From contig JBGAQX010000001.1 of the NCBI GenBank assembly GCA_044220545.1, forward strand, positions 1 to 64,000: DNA of 64,000 nucleotides, in the 5' to 3' direction. The translations under genes and the position numbers were made by a program. The stretch's first letter is position 1. Every line of letters begins with the position of its first letter. Below the pieces are notes generated by a model. That model was not told the DNA's origin. It saw only the letters and a program-made list of their open reading frames with translations, and did not search any database. This DNA comes from Fen-999 sp044220545 (GTDB taxonomy: Bacteria; Pseudomonadota; Gammaproteobacteria; Burkholderiales; Rhodocyclaceae). Shown here one piece after another: positions 49,674-58,363 of this stretch.

Positions 49674-52600
49674 CTAGTACAGCTCGCGAATATGCACGGC
49701 CTTGCGCTGCTCGGCCGGGAAGACGCCGAAGCTGGCCCGCGCGGAAGGATCCGCCGTGTAGGTGTTGGACGCCGCGCAAGGGCCGTTCTTGCCACGCAGC
49801 CAGACCAGGCTGTTGACCGGCGCCACCATCGCCGGGTGCGTGGCGAGGCAGGATTGATCGCTGGTGCCGATACCGAGATTGACGGCGACATCGACCGTGC
49901 CGGTGCTGCCGGCCGGATTCGGCGCCGTCAGCACGATGCTGCCCAGGCCGCCGGCCAGCGTGGTGCCGCTGGCGGTGGTGGTCCAGGCCCCGGCGGCACC
50001 CTTGCCGTCCAGATAGTTGGACAGCGCCACGGACGTCGCGGGGATGGTCGTGCAGATGTCGGCACCGTTCAGCAGCCACGACTTGCCCGTCCAGTACTGG
50101 GCCTGCACCGGTACCGCGAGGCTCGATTTCTCGGAACCGTAGGCGTTGACCAGCATCAGCCGGCCGATGCGGATCGGCGTGGTCTTTTCGGCGGCGCTGA
50201 CCGACAGCACGCCGTCGGTATCGACGGCATGCAGTTTGATGGTGGCTGGCGCCTTGTCGGGTGTGGTCCGGGTGAAGGCAAAGGCCGGCTTGGCCGTCGC
50301 CACGCCGGTGGTAAAAGTCGTTGCGGCCACCGCGGTCGGCGACAGGGTGCCCCCGGCCACCGCGTTGGCATCGGACAGCGTCACCGCCTTGGCGAAGGTC
50401 TGGCTGTAGTTCTGCGTCGTGGTGCCCGCCGAGTTGCGGGCGGTCAGTTGCAGCGTGAAGGGCTGGGCGGAATAGGTAAAGGCGCCACCGGCGCAGCCGT
50501 GGGTCAGCACCTCGTCGAAGTGATCCGGCATGAAGCGGCCGAAATGATTGGTCGGGCTGGTGTTGGCGATCAGGCAGCCGATCTTGCCGCCGACGGCCGA
50601 ATTGCTGTACGAATTGCCGATGCAATCGCCGTTGCCGACGTCGCCGGAGTAGGCGGCGTAGGACGGGTCATAGATGCCGGCGGCCAGCAGGCGGAAGTAA
50701 CCGGCCTCATCGTAGGTGAAGTTGTTGCCGGAGGCGCCGTTGCCGGTGGCCAGGGTCGCCGGGGTCGTGAAATAGCCGAAGGCGGTGCCGACGCCGCCCG
50801 GGCGGCCGCCGGTGGGCGGCGAAGCCCATTCCGCCTTGGTGCCGTCGAAATTGGGAATGCCGTTGTAGCCCGCGGTTGCGCTGTCGGCGGTCAGCGTGAA
50901 TGCGGTGCCGGCGGCTATCTTCGGTAACGCCGTGGTATTGGCGCCGGCGTTGTCGGCGTTGGCGGTCGACGCCACGACCAGGCTCGGCGGCCGCACGGCA
51001 AAGGCATCCGGCGCGCAGGCGGTGACGCCGCTCGGCGGACAGTTGGCCGCACTACAGACGAACCGGACCCGAACATCGCGATAGGCGCTGGCGATGGCCG
51101 GCACGACCACCGACGCGCGGCCGGAGGCGAAAGTGGCCGATCCCAGGGCGATGGTCGCTGTCTGGGTGGTCGGACAATTGGTGGTGGCGCTGAGCGCGGG
51201 CGTGTTGGTGTTGGCCAGCAGGCTGACGGTGACCGGCTTGGCGAAGGTCGTGTCCAGCACACCGCCACTGAGCGCCACCAAGTCCAGGGTGAAAGCGCTA
51301 TTGACCAGTTTGGTATACAGATAGGCATAGGCATTCGACGCGGCGGCCGGCGCGCACTTCGGAAAGCGAACCTCGCAGGCGTTGAACTTGCCGGTGCTGC
51401 AACTGGTGATGGTCTGCGCCGAGTTCTCCTGCTCGCCGAAGTTGCCGTCGGTGACATGGGCCGTTATGGCCCCGGCGGCCGGATGGGTGAAGGCGAACAC
51501 GGCCTGGGACTCGTTGATGAACTGATAGCTGGCGGTGCCGCTGTTGGCGGCGCCGGGGGTAAGGGCGCCGCGACCGCTGAGCAGGGACCAGGTGCCGGTA
51601 CCGTCCGAGGTACTCAGGTTGATCACGGTATTGACCGGCACCGGCGCGTGGCCGACGTTGTGCGCGGTCACCGTGTACCGGGGCGGCAGGCAGGCGGGCG
51701 CCGTGCCGTCGTGGGTGATGGCATAGTGCGCCAGACAGATCGAGTTGATCTGGTCCCGGACCTGGATGATCTTCGCCGCCGGCGCTTCATAGTTGTAGGC
51801 GCTGAACTCGTCCAGCGTGCCATCCGCGGAGTTCACCGTGCCGCTGGACCCGGCGATGCCGGCGCGACTGCCACCGAGATAGAGGGTGTCGGTCTGCGGC
51901 GACAGCGTGGCGGTCGTCGAAGTAAACGCGGTCTGCGCCTGCTGCACGCCATCGACGTAGATTCTCAGCCGGTCGTTGTTGCCGCCGACCAGGTTGTTGA
52001 AGGTCCAGGTGACGGCGATGTGCTTCCAGGTATTGGCCGCCACGGCGATGGCGGGTGTTTCGACCACCCGCACGGTGTTGGTGCTGTCGGTGACGACGAA
52101 GCGCAGCTTGCCGGCATTGGCGCCGGTGCCGCCGCGCCGGGTCAGGAAGAACCATTGGTTGTTGACCGTGGTGGCGTCGAAGAGCTGGACGTCCTGCGTG
52201 CCGGCGCCCGACCAGGCGGTGGTGGCCTTGTACCAGAAGGCGATCATGCCGGCGTTGCCGATGGTGGCGACCGGGGTGCCGGTATCGATGGCATTGTTGC
52301 CGGCGGCGGGAATGCTCGCGCCCCGGCATATCTTGCCGCTCCCCGTCGATTGCGCCGCGCCGACCGGCGCGCCGTCGCGGGCGAAGCCGCTGGAGTCGAG
52401 GATCGCTCCGGCGCCGCTCCAGGTCGTCTCCTCCATGCGGTATTCGACCACCGGGTGGGGCGTGAAATAGCGGATCGCGGTGTTGGCGGCCGGATAGCCG
52501 ACCGAAGGCTTGTCGTAGTCGGTGGTCGACACCTGCCAGCCCACCTCGCCGGTCGTCGCGCCCGGTCCGGGCGTGTCGGCGCCATACTGGTAGATGAAGT

Positions 52601-53231
52601 CGCCGTCTTCCTGGAGGATGATCTGGATGTTGTAGTTGCCGGTGGTCTTGCTGGCCGCCGCCCATTCCGGGACATTGTTCCAGGTGATGACGAAGCGTCG
52701 GTTGGGCGTCATGCCGCTGCTGCCGTAACTGACGAAGCAGGCGTTGGCGCCGGTGCGGCTGGTGCAACTGGTGGTGTAGCCGGCGACCTCCGACTGCAGG
52801 GAGGGATCGAGGTCGTTGCCGAAAATGCGCAGGGTGTAGTTCAGGCCGGCGTTGGGCAGCGGAATCTGCGTCACCGGGCTGCCAAAGCCGCAGGTGGTGT
52901 TGTCGTAGGCCGGCGAGGTGCCGACGAACTGCACCCGGCCGTTGGCGAGGATGCGCAGCTTGTCGAAGCTGCGGTCGCCGAAAAAGAAGTTGAATCCGAT
53001 CGGAATCGCGTCGCTGATGGTGTCGTCGAGCGTCGGCGGCGCCGTGCCGCAGGCCGACGACCCCAGCGTGCTGTTGAACTTGTAGGGCGCGGTGTTGTAG
53101 CCGACCTGGGTATGCGCGGTGGCGTCGACCCAGCTAAAGGTCGTGGCCGTGTTGGCGTAGGTAGCCGCCCCCGCCGCGCCGGAGAAGCACGTCAGCCAAG
53201 TCGCAAACCATGCCCAGCGCCGTGATCTCAT
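49674..53231 (-). CDS. mshQ: Large MshQ-type surface protein (LamG + DUF6701)
   Basis: 1185 residues. A signal peptide (MRSRRWAWFATWLTCFSGAAGA) leads to a nidogen-like region (~25-260: IGFNFFFGDRSFDKLRILANGRV, RFVITWNNVPEW, IQIILQEDGDFIYQYG). A LamG-like lectin fold follows (~265-500: VVEYRMEETTWSGAGAILDSS), then an Ig/repeat region, and a DUF6701 domain (~900-1185: GRFMPDHFDEVL, FTLQLTARNSAGTTTQNYSQTF). Probably the pilus-tip or surface adhesin. In Vibrio mshQ is last in the locus; here it lies between mshA and mshC. Confidence 0.9.
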   Translation of the reverse strand: MRSRRWAWFATWLTCFSGAAGAATYANTATTFSWVDATAHTQVGYNTAPYKFNSTLGSSACGTAPPTLDDTISDAIPIGFNFFFGDRSFDKLRILANGRVQFVGTSPAYDNTTCGFGSPVTQIPLPNAGLNYTLRIFGNDLDPSLQSEVAGYTTSCTSRTGANACFVSYGSSGMTPNRRFVITWNNVPEWAAASKTTGNYNIQIILQEDGDFIYQYGADTPGPGATTGEVGWQVSTTDYDKPSVGYPAANTAIRYFTPHPVVEYRMEETTWSGAGAILDSSGFARDGAPVGAAQSTGSGKICRGASIPAAGNNAIDTGTPVATIGNAGMIAFWYKATTAWSGAGTQDVQLFDATTVNNQWFFLTRRGGTGANAGKLRFVVTDSTNTVRVVETPAIAVAANTWKHIAVTWTFNNLVGGNNDRLRIYVDGVQQAQTAFTSTTATLSPQTDTLYLGGSRAGIAGSSGTVNSADGTLDEFSAYNYEAPAAKIIQVRDQINSICLAHYAITHDGTAPACLPPRYTVTAHNVGHAPVPVNTVINLSTSDGTGTWSLLSGRGALTPGAANSGTASYQFINESQAVFAFTHPAAGAITAHVTDGNFGEQENSAQTITSCSTGKFNACEVRFPKCAPAAASNAYAYLYTKLVNSAFTLDLVALSGGVLDTTFAKPVTVSLLANTNTPALSATTNCPTTQTATIALGSATFASGRASVVVPAIASAYRDVRVRFVCSAANCPPSGVTACAPDAFAVRPPSLVVASTANADNAGANTTALPKIAAGTAFTLTADSATAGYNGIPNFDGTKAEWASPPTGGRPGGVGTAFGYFTTPATLATGNGASGNNFTYDEAGYFRLLAAGIYDPSYAAYSGDVGNGDCIGNSYSNSAVGGKIGCLIANTSPTNHFGRFMPDHFDEVLTHGCAGGAFTYSAQPFTLQLTARNSAGTTTQNYSQTFAKAVTLSDANAVAGGTLSPTAVAATTFTTGVATAKPAFAFTRTTPDKAPATIKLHAVDTDGVLSVSAAEKTTPIRIGRLMLVNAYGSEKSSLAVPVQAQYWTGKSWLLNGADICTTIPATSVALSNYLDGKGAAGAWTTTASGTTLAGGLGSIVLTAPNPAGSTGTVDVAVNLGIGTSDQSCLATHPAMVAPVNSLVWLRGKNGPCAASNTYTADPSARASFGVFPAEQRKAVHIRELY

Positions 53232-53251
53232 CGGATCGACACTCCGACCTG

Positions 53252-53286
53252 CGCGGCGCCCACGCGCCGCGTCAGGCCTTTGGCCT
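53252..53286 (-). promoter_or_regulatory. Double hairpin between mshA and mshQ
   Basis: Two stems lie between the mshA stop and the mshQ start on the transcript: CGCGGCGC/GCGCCGCG with a 4-base loop (53252-53271), and AGGCC/GGCCT with a TTT loop (53274-53286). No T-tract follows. Such hairpins can protect an upstream pilin mRNA from 3' decay or cause partial termination, making pilin more abundant than downstream products. Confidence 0.55.
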
Positions 53287-53293
53287 CACACAA

Positions 53294-53710
53294 TTACTGC
53301 GCGCAGATACCCGTTGCAGTCGCGGCAGTCCCGTTGGTCGGTGTGACTGTGCAGGTGAATGTCGATCCGCTGTTCGCCACCACCGAACAATCGATCGTCG
53401 TACCCGCCGCAATGGTGTAGCCGGTCGTGGGCAAGGGCGTTTGCAGGATCGTGTTGATATTGGCCACAGTGCACACGTTCGCCGCCGCGTGGTTGTAAGC
53501 AACTCCCTTGGGCGGGGTAACCAGACGCCCGGCGTAGTTGACAGCAAACGCCGAACTGATCCCTCCGGCAACACCGGCCGCCCCAGCGGTGCCGGCATCG
53601 GTGCGCAGATCGATAAATCTCGGTAACGCCACCGCCGCCAGAATGCCGAGAATGACGATGACGACGATCAGTTCGATCAGGGTAAAACCTGCTTGCCGCT
53701 TGGTATTCAT
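53294..53710 (-). CDS. mshA: MSHA major pilin MshA
   Basis: 138 residues. The prepilin signal MNTKRQAG/FTLIELIVVIVILGILAAVALPRF is cleavable after Gly8, with Glu+5. The MshA-type segment RFIDLRTDAGTAGAAGVAGGISSAFAVNYAG follows, then Cys residues (NVCTVANI, TIDCSVV, TFTCTV, GICAQ). It is short, Thr-rich and placed after mshB, as expected for the major subunit. A good GGGAGA site precedes the ATG. Confidence 0.88.
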   Translation of the reverse strand: MNTKRQAGFTLIELIVVIVILGILAAVALPRFIDLRTDAGTAGAAGVAGGISSAFAVNYAGRLVTPPKGVAYNHAAANVCTVANINTILQTPLPTTGYTIAAGTTIDCSVVANSGSTFTCTVTPTNGTAATATGICAQ

Positions 53711-53751
53711 GCTTGTCTCCCGTTATGTGACAAAAGTAATGCTAGCCCGAT

Positions 53752-54291
53752 TCAGCAGCCGGCGGTGGTGACGCTGAGTTCCGGTGCCACGATGACCGCT
53801 CCGTTGAGGGCGGCTTCCAGATAGGTGATTCGGCAATTCGGCGCGCTGCCGGCGTCGATATCGAAATAGCGACTCGGCACGGTGATGCCCAGACTATTAA
53901 CGGCCGTGCCGACGCCGGCTTGAATGCCATCGGCGGCCAGGTTCAAGTCGCCGGCGACGTCGATGCCGTCGGCGCTGGCGGCCGGGAAGTGGTTGACGAT
54001 GCGGACCGCATGGCCGTCCATGACTACCACCGGCGGCACGCTCCGGCAGTCCGGGGTGGTGGCGGACGATGAACTGGACAGGTCGAGTTCGCAGCGGGCG
54101 CGCGCCAGGGCGGCGGCCGAGCGCAGCGAACCGTGGATGGCCTTGGCCTTGGCGACGCGCGCGTCGTGCTGGGCATCGATGAGGCGCGGCAGCGCCACGG
54201 CGGCCAGCACGGCGATGATGCCGATGACGACGATCAGCTCGATCAGCGTAAAGCCAGCCTGGCGCAAACCTCTGCTCGCGACCGGGTTCAT
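53752..54291 (-). CDS. mshB: MSHA pilin-like protein MshB
   Basis: 179 residues. The prepilin signal VASRGLRQAG/FTLIELIVVIGIIAVLAAVALPRL is followed by DAQHDARVAKAKAIHGSLRSAAALARARCEL, the helix typical of MshA/MshB pilins, then Cys residues (PDCRSV, NCRITYL, TTAGC). The N-terminal half is very close to that of the next gene, so the two probably arose by duplication. The start overlaps the mshG stop (ATGA). Which of the two is the major subunit is inferred from order only. Confidence 0.84.
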   Translation of the reverse strand: MNPVASRGLRQAGFTLIELIVVIGIIAVLAAVALPRLIDAQHDARVAKAKAIHGSLRSAAALARARCELDLSSSSSATTPDCRSVPPVVVMDGHAVRIVNHFPAASADGIDVAGDLNLAADGIQAGVGTAVNSLGITVPSRYFDIDAGSAPNCRITYLEAALNGAVIVAPELSVTTAGC

Positions 54292-55529
54292 TTCTTCAGC
54301 GCCACCTTGCCCAGGTCCCAGATGGGCAGGAAGATGCCCAGGGCCAGGATCAGCACCAGGATGCCGAGCATGACGATGAGGATCGGCTCGATCTGCTGGG
54401 AAAGGGTCTTGAGTTCGTACTCGACCTCGCTCTGGTACATGCCGGCGATCTCTTCCATCATCTCGTCCAGCGAGCCGGATTCCTCGCCGACGGCGATCAT
54501 CTGCAGGACCACGGGCGTGAAGGCGCCGGAATTGAGCGCCGAGCGAAGGATCGACTCGCCGCGCTCGACGCCGTCGCGCATGCGTTCGACCTTCTCGGCG
54601 ATGAAGGCGTTGTCGACCGTCTGCGCCACCGTGGTCAGCGCCTGGATGACCGGGACGCCGGAGCGCATGGCCAGGGCGAAGCTGCGCGCGAAGCGGGCCA
54701 GCGTCGCCTTGCGGACGATCTTGCCGGCGATGGGAATGTTCATCTTCAGCTTGTCCCACCAGTACCGGCCGGCGGTCGTGCCGACCCAGGTACGGAAGCC
54801 CAGTGCAGCGGCGACCACGCCGCCGGTGATGACGTGCCACCAGGCGACCGTGAAATCGGAAAAGCCGATCAGCGCGCGCGTCAGTATCGGCAACTCGGCG
54901 TTGAAGCCCTGGAACACCTTGGCGAAGGTCGGAATGACCCAGATGTTGACCACGAACAGGGCGACAGCCATGGCCATGACGACGAACGACGGGTAACGCA
55001 GGGCGGACTTCACCTGCTCGCGCATGAAACGCTCGAACTCCATGTGGTCGAACAGGCGCAGGAAGATTTCCTCCAGACGCCCGGTCATCTCGCCGACCCG
55101 CACCATCGACAGGTAGAAGTTGGAGAACACTTTTGGATGCCGGGCCAGGGACACGGAGAATTCGCGGCCGCTGTCGAGGCTCTCGCGCACCTGGCCGAGC
55201 ATGGCTTTCATGGCGCCGTTCTGGCTGGAGTCTTGCAGGCCGGCCAGGGCCCGCATGATCGGCACGCCGGCCTTCAGCAGCGTATAGAGCTGGCGGGTGA
55301 ATAGCAGGATGTCGACATGGCCGATCTTTTCGGCGAACAGGCTCAGGCTGCCGCCGGCGCTTGCGGCGACTTTCTTCTCCGCGGCACCGGCGGGCGCCGG
55401 CTTGATGTCCAGCGGCGTGACGCCGCTGCCGAACAGGATGTCGGCCACGGCGGCGGCGGTGGCGCCCTCCAGCACGCCCTGAACCGCCTCACCGGTGGAA
55501 TTGCGACCCCGATAGGCGAACGCGGGCAT
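54288..55529 (-). CDS. mshG: MSHA inner-membrane platform protein MshG (PilC-like)
   Basis: 413 residues. MPAFAYRGRNSTGEAVQGVLEG starts the N-terminal domain. The two T2SSF domains are seen at LLFTRQLYTLLKAGVPIMRALAGLQ and RFARSFALAMRSGVPVIQALTTVAQ, with membrane helices near 175-195, 230-250 and 385-405. Platform for pilin assembly, partner of MshE. Confidence 0.93.
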   Translation of the reverse strand: MPAFAYRGRNSTGEAVQGVLEGATAAAVADILFGSGVTPLDIKPAPAGAAEKKVAASAGGSLSLFAEKIGHVDILLFTRQLYTLLKAGVPIMRALAGLQDSSQNGAMKAMLGQVRESLDSGREFSVSLARHPKVFSNFYLSMVRVGEMTGRLEEIFLRLFDHMEFERFMREQVKSALRYPSFVVMAMAVALFVVNIWVIPTFAKVFQGFNAELPILTRALIGFSDFTVAWWHVITGGVVAAALGFRTWVGTTAGRYWWDKLKMNIPIAGKIVRKATLARFARSFALAMRSGVPVIQALTTVAQTVDNAFIAEKVERMRDGVERGESILRSALNSGAFTPVVLQMIAVGEESGSLDEMMEEIAGMYQSEVEYELKTLSQQIEPILIVMLGILVLILALGIFLPIWDLGKVALKK

Positions 55530-55540
55530 CGGCTAGCCGC

Positions 55541-55612
55541 CCGACGGGCCGCCCCAAGGGCGGCGGCGCTCCCCCGTGGGGGGCAGCGAAGAGCATTGGT
55601 GAGCGTGGGGGG
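55541..55612. repeat. Palindromic intergenic repeat between mshE and mshG
   Basis: Two GC stems lie in tandem: GCCGCCC-CAA-GGGCGGC (55548-55564) and CGCTCCCCC-GT-GGGGG(GC)AGCG (55567-55588), followed by GAGCGTGGGGGG. The whole resembles a palindromic intergenic element I recall as common in betaproteobacterial genomes (GCGCCCCC...GGGGGCAGCGA...GAGCGTGGGGGC). It fills almost the whole mshE-mshG gap. Confidence 0.55.
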
Positions 55613-55615
55613 CCA

Positions 55616-57328
55616 TCATTCCTCTGCGAGCTGGCTGGAAATGCGCATCGCCTCTTCCACCGAGGTCCGCCCGGTGGTCACCAGCCGCACGGCGTCGCGG
55701 CGCAGGGTGTTGCCGGCCATCTGCTCCCGGCCGATCTGGATGAACTCGTTGGGGTCGCCGTGGTTGACGGCTTCGACCAGCGCGTTGGTCATCTCCAGAA
55801 ATTCGTACACCGCCTGCCGGCCCTGGTAGCCGGTGTTGGCGCAATGGGCGCAACCCCGGCCATGCCGGTACTGGACACGATCGACTTGATCGCCCAGTTC
55901 GTAGCGCAGCCACTCGCGTTCGTGCGGCGCCAGTAGGTGCGGCTCGGAGCAATACTCGCAGACCACCCGGATCAGTCGCTGGGCCAGCACCATCTGGATC
56001 GACAAGGCCACCATGTAGCGCGGCACGCCCATGTCCAAGAGTCGGATCGGCGTGGACAGCGCATCGTTGGTGTGGAGGGTGGACAGCACCATGTGGCCGG
56101 TCATGGCGGCGCGCATGCCGATCTCGGCCGTTTCCTGGTCGCGCATCTCGCCGACCAGGATGATGTCGGGGTCCTGGCGCAGGGCGCTGCGCAGCACACG
56201 GGCGAAGCTGAGGTCGATCTTCTCGTGCACCTGCACCTGATTGAGGCCGGGCAGCCGGTACTCGACCGGGTCCTCGACCGTGATGATCTTTTTTTCCGGC
56301 GTGTTCAGCTCGCTCAGCGCGGCATACAGCGTGGTGGTTTTGCCCGAACCGGTCGGGCCCGTGACGAGGACGATGCCGGACGGCCGATGGATGGCGGCGC
56401 GGAAGCGATCGAGCACCCGTGGTGGCATGTTCAGGCGATCCAGGGCCATCAGGGCCGCGTTCTGTACCAGCAGGCGCATCACCACCGACTCGCCGAATTG
56501 CGTCGGCATGGTGGAGATACGCACATCGACCGGCGTCTCGCGCAACTGGAGGGCGAAACGGCCGTCCTGCGGCAGACGCTTTTCCGAGATGTCGAGGCCG
56601 GACATGAGCTTCAGTCGCAGCACCAGGGCGGTGGCGATCTTGCTGTCCGCCTCCGTCTGCACATGGAGTACACCGTCGATGCGGAAGCGGATCAGCAGCG
56701 ACTTTTCCTGCGGTTCGACGTGGATGTCCGAGGCACGCATCTTCAGCGCCTCGTCGAACACGGTATTGAGCAGCTTGACCACCGGCGCATCCTCGGCGCC
56801 CGGCGTCAGGCCCAGCACCGAGCCGAACTCGACCGGAATGTCGCCCATCTCCTGGGTCAGTTCCCTGGCCAGACCGGTGATCTCGGCGGTACGACGGTAG
56901 ACGCGATCCAGCAGCGGCACCAACTGGCTTTCGATCACCACCACCAGTTCGATGTCGCGCCGGACAATACGCGCTACTTCATCGTAAGCGGTGATGTCGG
57001 TTGGATCGGCAAAGCCGACGCGCAGCAGGCCGGCCTGCTCGCCAAGAACAATGGCGCGGAAACGGCGCGCCTGCGCCTCGGGCAGCAGGTTGATGAGTTC
57101 CGGCTTGGACTGGAAGCTGCGCAGATCGACGAACTCCGCCTGCAACTGGCCGGCGAGCGCCCGGGCGATGCCTTCCTCGGTGACATAGCCGCAGTCGACG
57201 ACGATGCGGCCGACTTTGCGGCCGCTGCGCTTCTGCTCTTCAAGCGCCTGCTTGAGCTCCTCTTCGGTGAGTAGCCCGCGCTGGATCAGCAAGTCGCCGA
57301 GACGTATGCGTTGCGGTGGCCGAGCCAT
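55616..57328 (-). CDS. mshE: MSHA extension ATPase MshE (PilB/GspE-like)
   Basis: 570 residues. The N-terminal MshEN domain (IRLGDLLIQRGLLTEEELKQAL, residues ~5-150) is of the type that binds c-di-GMP in Vibrio MshE. The ATPase has Walker A GPTGSGKTTTLYAALSEL, the Asp box EDPVEY, Walker B DIILVGEMRDQETAEIG, and the His box LSTLHTNDALSTPIRLL. The zinc tetracysteine is CEYC / CAHC. First gene of the E-G-B-A-Q-C-D-O-P group. Confidence 0.94.
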   Translation of the reverse strand: MARPPQRIRLGDLLIQRGLLTEEELKQALEEQKRSGRKVGRIVVDCGYVTEEGIARALAGQLQAEFVDLRSFQSKPELINLLPEAQARRFRAIVLGEQAGLLRVGFADPTDITAYDEVARIVRRDIELVVVIESQLVPLLDRVYRRTAEITGLARELTQEMGDIPVEFGSVLGLTPGAEDAPVVKLLNTVFDEALKMRASDIHVEPQEKSLLIRFRIDGVLHVQTEADSKIATALVLRLKLMSGLDISEKRLPQDGRFALQLRETPVDVRISTMPTQFGESVVMRLLVQNAALMALDRLNMPPRVLDRFRAAIHRPSGIVLVTGPTGSGKTTTLYAALSELNTPEKKIITVEDPVEYRLPGLNQVQVHEKIDLSFARVLRSALRQDPDIILVGEMRDQETAEIGMRAAMTGHMVLSTLHTNDALSTPIRLLDMGVPRYMVALSIQMVLAQRLIRVVCEYCSEPHLLAPHEREWLRYELGDQVDRVQYRHGRGCAHCANTGYQGRQAVYEFLEMTNALVEAVNHGDPNEFIQIGREQMAGNTLRRDAVRLVTTGRTSVEEAMRISSQLAEE

Positions 57329-57397
57329 ACGGATGTCCGCTGCGTCCTATATCAAGAAAACACGTGAGATCTTTGATGCAGCTAAATGATTTATCGG

Positions 57398-57426
57398 AAA
57401 ATAATCCGAATCAGGCCGGATCGCAA
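57398..57426 (-). promoter_or_regulatory. Candidate promoter and dyad upstream of mshE
   Basis: Minus-strand TTGCGA (-35, 4/6) and TATTTT (-10, 4/6) are 17 bases apart. A TCGGA-N6-TCCGA inverted repeat (57394-57409) overlaps the -10 and could be an operator for the MSHA genes. Confidence 0.35.
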
Positions 57427-57449
57427 GAAATATTCGCCGAAAGCGCGGC

Positions 57450-57839
57450 CTAGACTGGCCGGGACTGTTGCGCCGCCATCAGCTTGCCCTGAGCCCAGGT
57501 GCGCAGATGACCCAGCGCGCCGGTGAGGTTCGCCCAATCGTCGGCCATCCTGCTGCGCAACGACTCCTGCCGATCCGGCTCGGCACGCAGGAAATGGTCT
57601 ATCTGTTCGTGAATGATCTCGCGCGCCCGCTCTTCGGCCGCTTGCGCGACACGGCGCTGCGCATCCCGACAGGCATAGTCTTCACTGACCCGATAGGGCA
57701 GCGGGATGGTCGCCAGCCTGGCCAGTTCGCGCAGGGCGTCGGCGCGCTGGATGAGGGCGCTCTGCATTTCGCAGCGCGAGGTGAAGCGCCTCGCCTCGAG
57801 GCGCAATGCCGCCTGTTCAACCGGATCGCCGCGCGCCAT
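57450..57839 (-). CDS. Small helical protein of unknown function
   Basis: 129 residues from the ATG MARGDPVEQAALRLEARRF. It is predicted all-helical and charged, with LIQRADALRELARLATIPLPYRVSEDYACRDAQRRVAQAAEERAREIIHEQI as the central part. No catalytic motif is recognised. It is divergent from trmL (51-base gap) and lies upstream of mshE with a 121-base gap. The frame is open much further upstream over trmL, which is GC-rich shadow. Confidence 0.6.
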   Translation of the reverse strand: MARGDPVEQAALRLEARRFTSRCEMQSALIQRADALRELARLATIPLPYRVSEDYACRDAQRRVAQAAEERAREIIHEQIDHFLRAEPDRQESLRSRMADDWANLTGALGHLRTWAQGKLMAAQQSRPV

Positions 57840-57890
57840 GCCGTCGTTTTCCCAATAGACTGCCGGCAATCCTAATCGAATTGTCCAGCC

Positions 57891-58355
57891 ATGTTTCACA
57901 TCGTCCTGTTTCAGCCGGAGATCCCGCCCAACACCGGCAACGTCATTCGCCTGACCGCCAACACCGGTTCCACGCTGCATCTGGTCAAGCCGCTCGGGTT
58001 CGACATCGACGACAGGTCGTTGCGCCGTGCCGGGCTGGACTACGCGGAGTTCGCCGCCCTGCGGGTACACGAGTGCTGGGCCGACTGCCAGGCAGCCCTG
58101 GCCGGCAGCCGTCTGTTCGCCGTCAGCACCAAGGGAGATGTGCGCCACGATCTGCCCAGCTATCGGCCGGGCGATGGCTTCGTCTTCGGCCCAGAGACGC
58201 GCGGTCTGGCGTCCGACATGCTTGCGGAGTTTCCGCCGGAGCGGCGGTTGCGCCTGCCCATGGTGCCGGGCAACCGCAGCCTGAATCTGTCGAACGCCGT
58301 GGCGGTGGTGGTCTTCGAGGCGTGGCGGCAACAGGGCTACGCCGGCGGCCAGTAG
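57891..58355 (+). CDS. trmL: tRNA (cytidine/uridine-34-2'-O)-methyltransferase
   Basis: 154 residues; SPOUT enzyme that methylates the wobble ribose of tRNA-Leu. MFHIVLFQPEIPPNTGNVIRLTANTG is the conserved start. The knot region is FVFGPETRGL and LRLPMVPGNRSLNLSNAVAVVVFEAWRQ. Homodimer; length typical. Confidence 0.95.
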   Translation: MFHIVLFQPEIPPNTGNVIRLTANTGSTLHLVKPLGFDIDDRSLRRAGLDYAEFAALRVHECWADCQAALAGSRLFAVSTKGDVRHDLPSYRPGDGFVFGPETRGLASDMLAEFPPERRLRLPMVPGNRSLNLSNAVAVVVFEAWRQQGYAGGQ

Positions 58356-58363
58356 CGGCGAGA

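Noticed and set aside
49135..50625. A 496-codon minus-strand frame overlapping mshC and mshQ
   Set aside because: Same-strand, different-frame reading of mshQ/mshC. The mshQ frame has a signal peptide and recognisable domains, while this one is Arg/Gly/His-rich noise.
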